This document shows, in pieces, positions 1 through 7,130 of a stretch of DNA of 14,150 bases. The translations under genes and the position numbers were made by a program. The DNA is from Francisellaceae bacterium (lineage in GTDB: Bacteria > Pseudomonadota > Gammaproteobacteria > Berkiellales > Berkiellaceae). A model generated the notes under the pieces. It had not been told where the DNA came from. It saw nothing but the letters and a program-made list of their open reading frames with translations, and did not search any database. Each line of letters opens with the position of its first letter. Positions within the stretch are counted from its first letter, which is position 1. The stretch spans positions 1 through 14,150 of the forward strand of contig JAHFQG010000019.1 of assembly GCA_023266415.1 (NCBI GenBank), read 5' to 3'.

Positions 1-78
1 GGCAATTGCATTGTCGTTGAGGTCGGCGCGATAACCGAAACCATCGAGAATAATGAGAACAAAAGGCTTAGGACGCAT
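1..78 (-). CDS. gpmI: 2,3-bisphosphoglycerate-independent phosphoglycerate mutase, N-terminal fragment
   Basis: The minus strand from an ATG at 78-76 reads MRPKPFVLIILDGFGYR and continues into DNAIA before leaving the window. This is the characteristic start of the cofactor-independent phosphoglycerate mutase, which interconverts 3- and 2-phosphoglycerate in glycolysis. The Asp of LILDG is, by family knowledge, a Mn-binding residue. Only 26 codons are visible. A ribosome binding site (GAGAGG on the minus strand) lies about 6 bases before the ATG. The gene diverges from the rhodanese gene; gpmI next to yibN-secB-gpsA is a known gammaproteobacterial arrangement. Identification is firm despite the short fragment. 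Confidence 0.88.
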   Translation of the reverse strand, partial: MRPKPFVLIILDGFGYRADLNDNAIA

Positions 79-129
79 GGAGCACCTCTCGGCTTATTCT
101 ATCACTTAAAGAGTGGAGGATAAACCGCA

Positions 130-158
130 GTGACAGACAGAGTCTATTTCGGTATACT
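130..158 (+). promoter_or_regulatory. sigma70-type promoter for the rhodanese-secB-gpsA operon
   Basis: A -35 box GTGACA (130-135, five of six bases match TTGACA) is followed by a 17-base spacer and a -10 box TATACT (153-158). The transcription start would fall near 165, about 24 bases before the rhodanese ATG. It is the best promoter-like sequence I found in the window and sits where a promoter for this rightward operon is needed. Box matching is direct; activity is inferred. Confidence 0.6.
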
Positions 159-169
159 GTGGACAGTAT
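154..169. promoter_or_regulatory. perfect 7-bp inverted repeat over the -10 box and start site (possible operator)
   Basis: ATACTGT-GG-ACAGTAT is a perfect palindrome with a 2-base centre, covering most of the -10 box and the predicted transcription start of the rhodanese promoter. That position would suit a repressor site, but no regulator is identifiable and a single short palindrome can arise by chance. Confidence 0.3.
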
Positions 170-188
170 TTTTAGTGGCATTAGTTAA

Positions 189-611
189 ATGAGTAACTTA
201 TTTTCGTTCCTGGTCTTTCATTGGTTTTTAAGTGGTTTGTTGGGTATTACCCTAGTATTATTGTTGTGGCAAGAATGGCAATCACGTGTAGCGGGCAAAA
301 TCGACGTGAGTCCGCAAGAGCTCACGGATTGGGTGAATGTACGTCATGCGGTCATTATTGATGTTCGAGAGCCCAGTGAATTTGTGACAGGGCATATCGC
401 GGGCTCACGGCTTATCCCTTCAGGTCAACTCGAGCAATCCTTATCGCAGTTACCTAACAAAGATACCCCCATTATCATTGTATGTGCACATGGTATCCGA
501 AGCTCCCAGTGTGCTAACAAACTTAAAAGGCTGGGCTATGAAAAAGTATTTTCGTTGGCCTCTGGGTTACAACAATGGCAAGCAGAACGCTTCCCTTTAG
601 TGAAAGAATAA
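189..611 (+). CDS. membrane-anchored rhodanese-like sulfurtransferase (YibN-like)
   Basis: This 140-residue protein has one N-terminal membrane segment (about residues 5-27) followed by a single rhodanese domain (about 38-136). The domain shows the IIDVRE..EF..GHI.GS motif (56-73) and an active-site loop C-A-H-G-I-R with the catalytic Cys at 99. Rhodaneses carry sulfur as a persulfide on this cysteine; the physiological substrate of the YibN group is not established. Here the domain would face the cytoplasm, tethered to the inner membrane. It is the first gene of a rightward operon, 18 bases before secB. No clear Shine-Dalgarno sequence precedes the ATG. In many relatives a glutaredoxin gene (grxC) separates this gene from secB; here it is absent. 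Confidence 0.85.
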   Translation: MSNLFSFLVFHWFLSGLLGITLVLLLWQEWQSRVAGKIDVSPQELTDWVNVRHAVIIDVREPSEFVTGHIAGSRLIPSGQLEQSLSQLPNKDTPIIIVCAHGIRSSQCANKLKRLGYEKVFSLASGLQQWQAERFPLVKE

Positions 612-629
612 ATTTAAGGAAAAAACAGC

Positions 630-1103
630 ATGACAACGTCTGCCGCACCTACTTTTACCGTTCAAAGACTATATATTCGAGACAGCTCTTTCGAATCCCC
701 CCATGTGCCTGAAATTTTTTTACAAGATTGGAAACCCGAAGTAGATGTCGATTTACAAACCAAATCTCGTCCCGTAGATCAATCCGTGTTTGAAGTGGTA
801 CTCATGTTATCCGTTACCGTTAAAAATGCCGATAAAATTGCTTTTTGTGTGGAAGCTCAACAAGCCGGTATTTTTGTGATTGATGGCTTTGAAGAAGACG
901 CTTTTCGGCATGTGTTGGGGAGCTTATGCCCCAATATTTTATACCCCTATGCGCGTGAAATTATTTCAAGTTTAATAACTCATGGCGGTTTTCCAGCTTT
1001 GCTGCTGGCCCCCGTGAATTTTGATGCGCTGTATCGTCAACATGCTGAAAAAGCCACAGAATCACCTGAAATACAGGTTGTGGAAGAAGCGCTGAATGGC
1101 TAA
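630..1103 (+). CDS. secB: protein-export chaperone SecB
   Basis: This is a full-length SecB of 157 residues (the family is usually about 150-170). It shows the family signatures FTVQRLYIRDSSFE (9-22), DWKPEVDVDL (33-42), EAQQAGIF (75-82), the block PNILYPYARE (101-110) and LAPVNFDALY (126-135). SecB is a cytoplasmic tetramer that keeps secretory precursors unfolded and passes them to SecA at the Sec translocon. An AAGGA sequence lies about 10 bases before the ATG. The gene overlaps gpsA by 8 bases, suggesting translational coupling. Nothing looks damaged. Confidence 0.97.
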   Translation: MTTSAAPTFTVQRLYIRDSSFESPHVPEIFLQDWKPEVDVDLQTKSRPVDQSVFEVVLMLSVTVKNADKIAFCVEAQQAGIFVIDGFEEDAFRHVLGSLCPNILYPYAREIISSLITHGGFPALLLAPVNFDALYRQHAEKATESPEIQVVEEALNG

Positions 1104-1989
1104 ATGGGCGGTTTTGGGCGCTGGGATCTGGGGTTCTGCTCTGGCACAGCACTTAACTCGACAAGGGCACTCGGTGACTTTGTGGGGGCACCGAGATAAG
1201 ATTGCCTTGGTAGATATTTTACAGCCTGATGTGGATATTCTTATAGCTGTGCCCAGTCACGCTTTCCAAGAAACCATCCAAAAAATTGCCGCCGTACGAA
1301 CCCCTAAACGATTGCTATGGGCTACCAAAGGGCTATCTGAACAGGGGGAATGGCTCCATCAAGTGGCTGCCCGCGTTTTTCCAGAAGCGGTTTTGGCCGT
1401 GTTATCTGGCCCCAGTTTTGCGAGAGAAGTGGCTAACAATCAACCCACCGCCGTGATGTTGGCTTGTCAAGATTTAACCGTGGCCAAAGAGTATCAACAA
1501 CTATGGGCAAGTGACACTTTTCGTCCCTATATTACCGATGATATGTTAGGCGTCCAACTCGGCGGTGTGGTTAAAAATGTACTGGCCATTGCGGTGGGAA
1601 TGTCAGATGGGCTCCAATATGGGGCCAATGCCCGCAGTGCGCTCATTACTCGTGGCTTGGCTGAAATGATGCGTTTAGGGGAAGCGGTGGGTGCGCGTGC
1701 TGAAACGCTTATTGGTTTATCTGGTTTAGGCGACTTGATATTAACCGCCACCGATAACGAATCACGTAATCGACGCTTTGGGGTGTTTTTGGGGCAAGGT
1801 TTAACGGTTGAAGCGGCTTGCCTCCAAGTCAAACAAGTGGTGGAGGGGATATATGCAGCCAGACTCCTGACCCACTGGGCCCACCGGTATCAGATTGATA
1901 TGCCCATTACCGAGCAAGTCCATGCGATACTTAGGGGGGATACCTCTCCAAAGCAGGCGGGTATAGAGTTGTTGATGCGGCCTTTGTAA
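1096..1989 (+). CDS. gpsA: glycerol-3-phosphate dehydrogenase [NAD(P)+], internally shortened
   Basis: GpsA reduces dihydroxyacetone phosphate to sn-glycerol-3-phosphate, the backbone for phospholipid synthesis, in the cytoplasm. Visible motifs are the nucleotide-binding GAGIWG (8-13), VPSHAF (52-57), ATKGL (76-80), SGPSFARE (104-111), the catalytic-lysine segment GGVVKNV (156-162, K160), GLGDLILT (210-217) and SRNRRFG (223-229). The protein is 297 residues against about 330-340 usually. The missing part is local: between WGH (residue 32) and ILIAVPS (48-54) only 15 residues remain where E. coli has about 42, so the usual N..YLP....P..L segment is gone. The reading frame is otherwise intact. 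The gene starts inside secB (8-base overlap) and converges with the VgrG-like gene 16 bases downstream. Function is probably retained but untested. Confidence 0.93.
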   Translation: MAKWAVLGAGIWGSALAQHLTRQGHSVTLWGHRDKIALVDILQPDVDILIAVPSHAFQETIQKIAAVRTPKRLLWATKGLSEQGEWLHQVAARVFPEAVLAVLSGPSFAREVANNQPTAVMLACQDLTVAKEYQQLWASDTFRPYITDDMLGVQLGGVVKNVLAIAVGMSDGLQYGANARSALITRGLAEMMRLGEAVGARAETLIGLSGLGDLILTATDNESRNRRFGVFLGQGLTVEAACLQVKQVVEGIYAARLLTHWAHRYQIDMPITEQVHAILRGDTSPKQAGIELLMRPL

Positions 1990-2005
1990 ACAACCAATCT
2001 TATTC

Positions 2006-3445
2006 CTAACCATGTTCTGTATAATAATCTAAAACCTGATGGGGTTCTTGCTCTGTTCGAACCTCGTTTTCTGTCAAGGATATTTTATAGGCAGTCCCTG
2101 CTTTCCCAGGTCGCAGAATAGGTTGTGTTTGCCAATACACGGAACCAGCCAATTGAATTTGGGGTGCTCGAAGGGTAATGCTTCTGGGGGTGAGTGTGAT
2201 ACTGCTGTTGGCTAAGGTAATCGTTAACTTTTCTTTGGCCTGAAAAACTGCTGTTTTAGCTTTAAGCTGAATAGAGTGCGCCTCCCATATCCCCGATTGC
2301 ATTTTCCATCGATATTGAGCTGCGTTAGTATGCCAAGTTTGAATGAATGAATGCCATTTCTCTGTAAAATGATGGGTGAGCGAATGGCTTTTTTGGTAAA
2401 TCGTATTGCCTTGAAGACTGCTTTTCTCAATATCTTCTGTCATTTCTGTCGCTTCTAATGCCCAAGTATCAACGCGCCACTGATGTTGAGTGCTGATCGT
2501 GGTACTTTGTTGACTGACAGAGGTGAGTGAAAAAGCTTCTATACCAAATTGCGTCGTATTGCTCCAGATAATACCCCCTTTGGGGTGCATGATTTCAAAT
2601 CGATGAGCAGGCCCTTCGTTACAAGCAATATGTAATTTTGGGCCCAATTGCCAACGGTAAGTATTTTGGGCGTGATGGGTGTTTTTGTTGGGAAAATAAC
2701 CTACGATGAGGGGGGTTGTCGGATTTTTGTCTAAAAACCCCACCAACACGCGTCGAGTGGTTTGTCCAGGCAGTTGGTAGCCTGCTTTTTTGGCATGATA
2801 GGGGCTTAATTCTGGAAAAGCGGTGGTTCGATGATCTCCATGACAAGGTAGAGAGTACCAGGTAAGATAAGATAAACCCAGTTTATTTAAGGCTGAGTGA
2901 TTTTCAAGGTGTAATTGTGCTTCAGCGAACAGCGGGGGAGGTGGGGGTAGGAGAGGTGGTAGAACCAATGGTTCGGGTGAGAAAAGATGGAGGACGCCTT
3001 CCTTCCAACACCATTGTAAGGCACAAGCACGGATAAAATAGCGCATATAAGCCCCATAATCCCAGGTATCACTTTGATAAAAAAAGGGATATAGGGGGCC
3101 AGAGGTATGGAGACCAGATAAAGCATAGGGCGCTATTAAATGGACCAAGATATCGTGAGCACTTTGTTGGTAATATACCTGGCTTTGTCTCTTTCGACAA
3201 ATCCCTTTTAAGGGCTCTTCTAACCAAAATTGCCACAGTGGTCCATGTGCATTGGGTTTCCACATTGTTTTATACAATATGCCAGAAAAAGGCACAGCGC
3301 TATTTTCTAACCACATTTTTTGAAGGAGAATGGGGGGAGAATCAGCCTCACAAGTAACTACAAAATGTCCCCAATCACCGATTGCGGGGGTTAAGTCTAG
3401 ATGGATAACGCGATATTTACATTGTTTGCCGCAAAGATAAATCAT
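2006..3445 (-). CDS. VgrG-like (type VI secretion spike / Vgr family) protein, compact
   Basis: This 479-residue protein shows a reduced VgrG layout. Residues about 115-160 resemble the end of the gp27-like base (SDTWDYGAYMRYFIRACALQ, then VLHLFSPEPLVLP). A proline-rich stretch follows (163-171). A gp5-like OB segment reads RRVLVGFLDKNPTTPLIVGY (231-250). The C-terminal part (about 395-435) carries the alternating ITL-type repeats of the VgrG beta-helix, including LTITLANSSITLTP and SITLRAPQIQLAG. VgrG trimers form the puncturing tip of type VI secretion tubes. Typical members have 600-700 residues, so both N-terminal base and OB region look trimmed. There is no C-terminal effector domain and no signal peptide. 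No other type VI gene is nearby. No clear Shine-Dalgarno precedes the ATG. It lies 42 bases after the transpeptidase gene on the same strand. A distantly related phage-type spike is the alternative. Confidence 0.68.
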   Translation of the reverse strand: MIYLCGKQCKYRVIHLDLTPAIGDWGHFVVTCEADSPPILLQKMWLENSAVPFSGILYKTMWKPNAHGPLWQFWLEEPLKGICRKRQSQVYYQQSAHDILVHLIAPYALSGLHTSGPLYPFFYQSDTWDYGAYMRYFIRACALQWCWKEGVLHLFSPEPLVLPPLLPPPPPLFAEAQLHLENHSALNKLGLSYLTWYSLPCHGDHRTTAFPELSPYHAKKAGYQLPGQTTRRVLVGFLDKNPTTPLIVGYFPNKNTHHAQNTYRWQLGPKLHIACNEGPAHRFEIMHPKGGIIWSNTTQFGIEAFSLTSVSQQSTTISTQHQWRVDTWALEATEMTEDIEKSSLQGNTIYQKSHSLTHHFTEKWHSFIQTWHTNAAQYRWKMQSGIWEAHSIQLKAKTAVFQAKEKLTITLANSSITLTPRSITLRAPQIQLAGSVYWQTQPILRPGKAGTAYKISLTENEVRTEQEPHQVLDYYTEHG

Positions 3446-3487
3446 ACAAGTATTTTTTGTTATGGATACACATCTCTCATTTTAGAA

Positions 3488-4387
3488 CTATAACATAGTT
3501 CCAATAGCCGTTGGAATGCCACGCGATTCTTGCGCCACTTGTTGTGTTTTTTCCCAATTAAGTTCAAAAGGATTATCTCCGGTTAATAGAGAGATAGCAC
3601 GAGCAATGGCAATGAGTTGGCTGTTGGCATCTTGTCGGTGATCGGATAAAGGTTCATGCGCTTCTAAGTAAACCGTATTGCCGTCCAAGGCTACTTTAAA
3701 CGATTCATGAATGATGCGTACAAAAGTACCAATCGGGACTTCTTCAAACAAAATTTTAATGTCTTTATCCCAAAGACGCATACAGCCATGGCTGGAGCGT
3801 TGGCCAATGCTGTGAGCTGTCAAAGTGCCGTGGATCAGGTACCCAGGGGCACTGAGTTTTAACGCATATTTTCCTAAAGGGTTTCTGGGGCCAGGGCGGA
3901 TGATTTTAGGGAGGGGGTTTCCTTCAGCAGCACTGGCAGCTCGGATGGAGGTGGGAACATGCCAAGTAGGGTTTTTGACTTTTTCAATGACAGTGGCGGT
4001 GGTGATAGGGGTGCCCCAGCCTTCAATTCCAATGCTGATGGGGTAAGTTTGAACCTCATTGGGAGGGTAGTAATACAGGCGCATCTCAGCCAGGTTGATC
4101 ACAATGCCTTTTTGGGGTGCAGAAGGTAGGATAAATAGGGCGGGGATGGTGAGTTCGTCATAAGAATTGAGTTCCCAAGGGTCATCAATGTGTGGGTTGG
4201 CTTGCATCATCTCTTCCAGCCCAATATCGTGCTCTTGACCGACTTCCACTAAGGTTTCGGCATCGTCAGCGTAGGTCGTATAGATTTTTCCAACCATTTG
4301 GGTATAAGCCGTTCGGTCGAAGGTCAGTGCATTCCCTTGGGTATGAACTATGACCAACCACGCGACTATCCAATACATTTTTTGCAC
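3488..4387 (-). CDS. periplasmic L,D-transpeptidase (YkuD domain, ErfK/YcfS type)
   Basis: This 299-residue precursor has a Sec signal peptide (about 1-20, ending HTQGNA), a LysM-like region (about 35-85) and a YkuD catalytic domain (about 92-226). The catalytic motif is complete: H186-G-T, then S199-H-G-C202-M-R-L with Cys202 as nucleophile. The stretches GIVINLAEMRLYYYPP, NPTWHVP and GPRNPLGKYAL match the ErfK/YbiS/YcfS group. These enzymes make 3-3 cross-links or attach Braun lipoprotein to peptidoglycan in the periplasm; which of the two applies cannot be told here. The start is a GTG at 4387: an AAGGA sits 9 bases before it, against 18 bases before the ATG at 4378. The gene diverges from the msh operon and may be cotranscribed with the VgrG-like gene downstream. 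Confidence 0.92.
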   Translation of the reverse strand: MQKMYWIVAWLVIVHTQGNALTFDRTAYTQMVGKIYTTYADDAETLVEVGQEHDIGLEEMMQANPHIDDPWELNSYDELTIPALFILPSAPQKGIVINLAEMRLYYYPPNEVQTYPISIGIEGWGTPITTATVIEKVKNPTWHVPTSIRAASAAEGNPLPKIIRPGPRNPLGKYALKLSAPGYLIHGTLTAHSIGQRSSHGCMRLWDKDIKILFEEVPIGTFVRIIHESFKVALDGNTVYLEAHEPLSDHRQDANSQLIAIARAISLLTGDNPFELNWEKTQQVAQESRGIPTAIGTML

Positions 4388-4454
4388 AGCACCAAATCCT
4401 TATTTTTCGGGAAGATACTACACTAACTATATACCGAGTCTACAGAGTTGTTTC
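4388..4454. promoter_or_regulatory. divergent intergenic region between the L,D-transpeptidase and the msh operon
   Basis: These 67 bases must hold the start signals for both divergent units, unless msh transcription begins inside the transpeptidase gene. An AT-rich TATATA (4428-4433) could be a rightward -10 box, but I see no convincing -35 at the right distance. The leftward AAGGA for the GTG-started transpeptidase is at about 4397-4401. No sigma54 consensus is visible. Confidence 0.35.
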
Positions 4455-5387
4455 ATGTTTCGAAAAACGACAGTTGACAGTAAGCCAGGTCAAGTGAGCC
4501 TCAATATCTCTCAAGATGGGATTTCTGTCGCGTATATCCACAAAACGGGGATTGGATTGCCTCTTTTACAGTATGCACAGTTTTTCAAAACGCAAAAATC
4601 GTCTGAAAATAAGGAAAAATTACAACAGTGGGTGAATGAGCATCAGTTGGCAGAGACCAAGACAGTGTGTGTGTTATCTCCCCAACAATATGAGTTATTT
4701 TTGATTGAAGAACCAAATACACAGGAGAAAGATTTATTAGCGGCTGTTCGTTGGAAAATGAAGGATTACCTCAGCTATCCGATGGAGGAAGCCATTGTGG
4801 ATTACTTGCCTCTGCCAGGTAAAACAGAAGACATAAAGGGCGGGGTGGGATACGCCGTGGTGGTGAAGAAAACCATTGTAGACGAAGTTGTTCAGATAAC
4901 TAATCAGGCCGGACTTTCTGTGGTGTCAGTCGATATCGCTGAATTGGCTTTACGAAATGTGGCTCTGTTATTCAAAGAAAATTCAGAAGGGGTCCTGTTT
5001 ATTCGACTCTCTTCTCAGGGAAGCCAAATCTTGGTTATCAAAAAAAGCACCATTCATCTCATGCGACAAGTGGATATCAACAGTCGGTTTTTGTTCGAAG
5101 CAGAGGGTAACACAGATATTTTAAAACAAAAGTTAATCTCGGAATTGGTGGTGGAGATACAGCGTTCATTAGAATACTGTGTTTCTAACTTAAAACAAAG
5201 TGGGGTGAGACACATCGTGTTGGCTCCCACCAATGAAAAAAATGTGGTGGTCAAAGAGGAACTAAAAAAGGAATTTGGCGCCAATGTGAGCATTATGACA
5301 TTAAAAGATTTTGTTCAGCATAAAGAAAATCTTGATTTGTTGGAACAAAACAAATGTTTGTTCGCAATCGGTGGCGCTTTAAGATAA
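4455..5387 (+). CDS. mshI: MSHA biogenesis protein MshI, PilM-like part (MshI1)
   Basis: This 310-residue cytoplasmic protein has the look of PilM/GspL-type actin-like proteins: an opening beta segment QVSLNISQDGISVAYI, the SVDIAELALRNVALL segment (158-172), RSLEYCVSNL (237-246) and a closing AIGGALR. In type IV pilus machines PilM binds the N-terminal tail of PilN and links the cytoplasmic motor to the inner-membrane alignment complex. I chose the ATG at 4455: the protein starts matching its family there, and the longer frame from 4350 would overlap the divergent transpeptidase. The ribosome binding site is weak. It is the first msh gene here; mshH, which precedes mshI in Vibrio, is absent. 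The next gene starts 12 bases later. Confidence 0.85.
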   Translation: MFRKTTVDSKPGQVSLNISQDGISVAYIHKTGIGLPLLQYAQFFKTQKSSENKEKLQQWVNEHQLAETKTVCVLSPQQYELFLIEEPNTQEKDLLAAVRWKMKDYLSYPMEEAIVDYLPLPGKTEDIKGGVGYAVVVKKTIVDEVVQITNQAGLSVVSVDIAELALRNVALLFKENSEGVLFIRLSSQGSQILVIKKSTIHLMRQVDINSRFLFEAEGNTDILKQKLISELVVEIQRSLEYCVSNLKQSGVRHIVLAPTNEKNVVVKEELKKEFGANVSIMTLKDFVQHKENLDLLEQNKCLFAIGGALR

Positions 5388-5399
5388 AGAGACTGGCGT

Positions 5400-6059
5400 A
5401 TGTTGGTACAAATCATTAATTTATATCGAGATTCGGTGGATGCCGAACCAGAGCTGTCTTTTGTCAGAATGTTACAGATTTTGGGTGTCTTTTTTGTTAT
5501 TTTGCTGATTTACTACGGAGTGTATTGCTTTTTTTCAACCAAAAAGTTGGATGAAGAAACTTTGTTGAGAAATCAAAGCGCTGCACTTATTAAAATTGTG
5601 GCATCCAAAAAATCATTGGTATCCAGTGACACAGTCAGAGGTACCCTTCAAAAATATATAGATGAGTTGGTCAACAAAAAGACGGAAAAAACCGAAACCA
5701 TTGAATTGTTAAAACAGCAAGGATTGGATAAATCAATCGGGTTTTCATTGTACTTAACAGCCCTTTCTGAAAAACACGTGACAAACACTTGGTATACACA
5801 AATTAATGTCGACAAAAATGGGAATAGTATTGCATTATCTGGAAAATCTTTAAACAGTCAGTTGGTCCCCAATATTTTCAGTGCACTGCGTGGCACAGAA
5901 GCTTTTCACGGAAAATCCTTTCAAAATATTTTAATCATGCAAGATCTTCCAGGGCAACCTACGGTAACTTTTGTGGCCCAGACGGATGGCACCATCGTGT
6001 TAGATCAAAGAAAAAAAAGTTCTCCAACTAACAAAAACAAATCAGGGGGCAAGCCATGA
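5400..6059 (+). CDS. mshI2: MSHA biogenesis PilN-like protein (MshI2; second half of fused MshI)
   Basis: This 219-residue protein has a short cytoplasmic tail with the motif INLY (residues 6-9), one membrane segment (about 24-46), a probable coiled coil (about 50-110) and a small periplasmic alpha/beta domain. That is the PilN layout, and the tail motif sits where PilN carries its PilM-binding INLLP motif. In some MSHA loci PilM-like and PilN-like parts are one MshI polypeptide; here they are two genes, 12 bases apart. An AAGAGA about 8 bases before the ATG can serve as ribosome binding site. It overlaps mshJ by 4 bases (ATGA). The C-terminal tail is basic and Ser/Asn-rich. The family name rests on layout and position more than on long motifs. 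Confidence 0.8.
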   Translation: MLVQIINLYRDSVDAEPELSFVRMLQILGVFFVILLIYYGVYCFFSTKKLDEETLLRNQSAALIKIVASKKSLVSSDTVRGTLQKYIDELVNKKTEKTETIELLKQQGLDKSIGFSLYLTALSEKHVTNTWYTQINVDKNGNSIALSGKSLNSQLVPNIFSALRGTEAFHGKSFQNILIMQDLPGQPTVTFVAQTDGTIVLDQRKKSSPTNKNKSGGKP

Positions 6060-6760
6060 AGCTCTTCGATCAAGTCAACTATTGGGTCAATCATCGTTCC
6101 GATAAAGAACGACTCATCATGCTTATGATTGGCTTTTTAATCATTTTCTTTCTATGGGATGCCGGATTGTACACCAAAAAATCGGTAGAAACTAAAAAAA
6201 CCACCACCAAAATTTTAGCTATGAAAAAGGAAATCACCAACAATAGACTCACTTTAATGAATATTTTAAAGCAAATTCAGAGTGATCCACTGAACAGCCT
6301 CAATACCCAAAAAGACCAATTAATCGAACAAATTCAAGTGCTTGATGAACAAATTAAACAATTAACATCCAATTTGGTCTCTCCTAACGAAATGGTAACC
6401 GTGCTTAAAACGCTGTTGGAACATGCCAAAGGGCTGGAATTGATTGAAATTAAAAGTTTGCAAGTTAATGAACTAACTCTTTCTGCTCCTAAGAAAGAAG
6501 AGGCCGTTAAATCGACCACAACCGGTAAGAAAGCCCCGATTGTCGAAAATACACCTAAAATAAAACTATACCAACATGGACTCAGTTTGGTTTTTTCAGG
6601 AAATTTCGAAGATATAGTTCGTTATCTAAATGATATTGAGGGTATTAAGAAAAAAATTGTGTGGAACAGCATGCATTATACAGTGACGAACTACCCGTTG
6701 GCAGAAATTACCTTGGTGGTGACCACCATCAGTGACAAACGGGGGTTTATCGGTGTGTAA
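6056..6760 (+). CDS. mshJ: MSHA biogenesis protein MshJ (PilO-like)
   Basis: This 234-residue protein begins with a short amphipathic stretch (DQVNYWVNHRSDKERL), one membrane segment (about 20-37) and a long Lys/Gln-rich coiled coil (about 43-112). A periplasmic domain (about 105-232) contains the typical GLELIEIKSLQV and LSLVFSGNFEDIVRYLNDIE segments. This is the PilO/GspM-like arrangement; with the PilN-like protein it should form the periplasmic alignment subcomplex that reaches toward the secretin. The start overlaps the previous stop as ATGA, preceded by a G-rich ribosome binding site (CAGGGGGC). The gene is AT-rich with many AAA codons, like its upstream neighbour. Confidence 0.85.
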   Translation: MKLFDQVNYWVNHRSDKERLIMLMIGFLIIFFLWDAGLYTKKSVETKKTTTKILAMKKEITNNRLTLMNILKQIQSDPLNSLNTQKDQLIEQIQVLDEQIKQLTSNLVSPNEMVTVLKTLLEHAKGLELIEIKSLQVNELTLSAPKKEEAVKSTTTGKKAPIVENTPKIKLYQHGLSLVFSGNFEDIVRYLNDIEGIKKKIVWNSMHYTVTNYPLAEITLVVTTISDKRGFIGV

Positions 6761-7130
6761 ACGACTGGCTTTCTTTGTATGGGTTTGTTTGCAGAGTGTG
6801 GCGGTTCAAGCGAGGATGGTAGATCCCACTGAACCGCCCGCAGAATACGTGGATCAAATGGAGGCTGTAAAGAGTATTCAATCAACTGACAAAAAAGATG
6901 CGATAGTGGCAAAAGGAGGGCTACACGTTACCTCTATTCTGGTTTCAGAGGACCGAAAGGTTGCCGTTATTAACGGGGAAATGAAAGTTGAAGGAGATTT
7001 TGTTGGGGCCTTTCAGGTGGTCAAAATAGAGGAATATCGGGTGGAACTGAAAAACAAGGATGGAATACAGTGGCTTTTATTGGGAGATCCAACCCTACAA
7101 TCGGCCATACAACCCGGGAGTGTTCCATGA
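6753..7130 (+). CDS. mshK: MSHA biogenesis protein MshK (PilP/GspC-like periplasmic linker)
   Basis: I place the start at the GTG at 6753, giving a 125-residue precursor with a good signal peptide (MCKRLAFFVWVCLQSVAVQA, cleavage about after residue 20), a GGGGG ribosome binding site about 7 bases upstream and an 8-base overlap with mshJ. An earlier in-frame GTG at 6732 would add seven residues and a poorer signal. The mature protein starts near DPTEPP, a motif of this family. It then shows the small beta domain LHVTSILVSEDRKVAVING, GDFVGAFQVVKIEEYRVEL, as in PilP and GspC homology regions, which dock the inner-membrane complex to the secretin. It is coupled to mshL by an ATGA overlap. Confidence 0.82.
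   Translation: MCKRLAFFVWVCLQSVAVQARMVDPTEPPAEYVDQMEAVKSIQSTDKKDAIVAKGGLHVTSILVSEDRKVAVINGEMKVEGDFVGAFQVVKIEEYRVELKNKDGIQWLLLGDPTLQSAIQPGSVP

Noticed and set aside
154..169. LexA (SOS) box at the rhodanese promoter
   Set aside because: The half-sites CTGT and ACAG are present but separated by 2 bases, whereas the gammaproteobacterial LexA box needs 8.
1990..2005. Bidirectional terminator between gpsA and the VgrG-like gene
   Set aside because: The 16 bases contain no hairpin or T-run.
2785..2805. Second copy of the palindromic repeat (GGCATGAT)
   Set aside because: Only a few bases match one end and there is no partner inverted end nearby.
2934..2965. G-rich plus strand (possible quadruplex) in the VgrG-like gene
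   Set aside because: Only two runs of three or more G occur close together; the composition is explained by the proline codons on the minus strand.
3488..4387. L,D-transpeptidase as a type VI effector of the neighbouring VgrG
   Set aside because: It has a Sec signal peptide and ordinary ErfK-type architecture, and no immunity gene is nearby.
4350..4454. Longer mshI reading frame starting at 4350
   Set aside because: The extra 35 residues overlap the divergent transpeptidase start, carry no family similarity and have no ribosome binding site.
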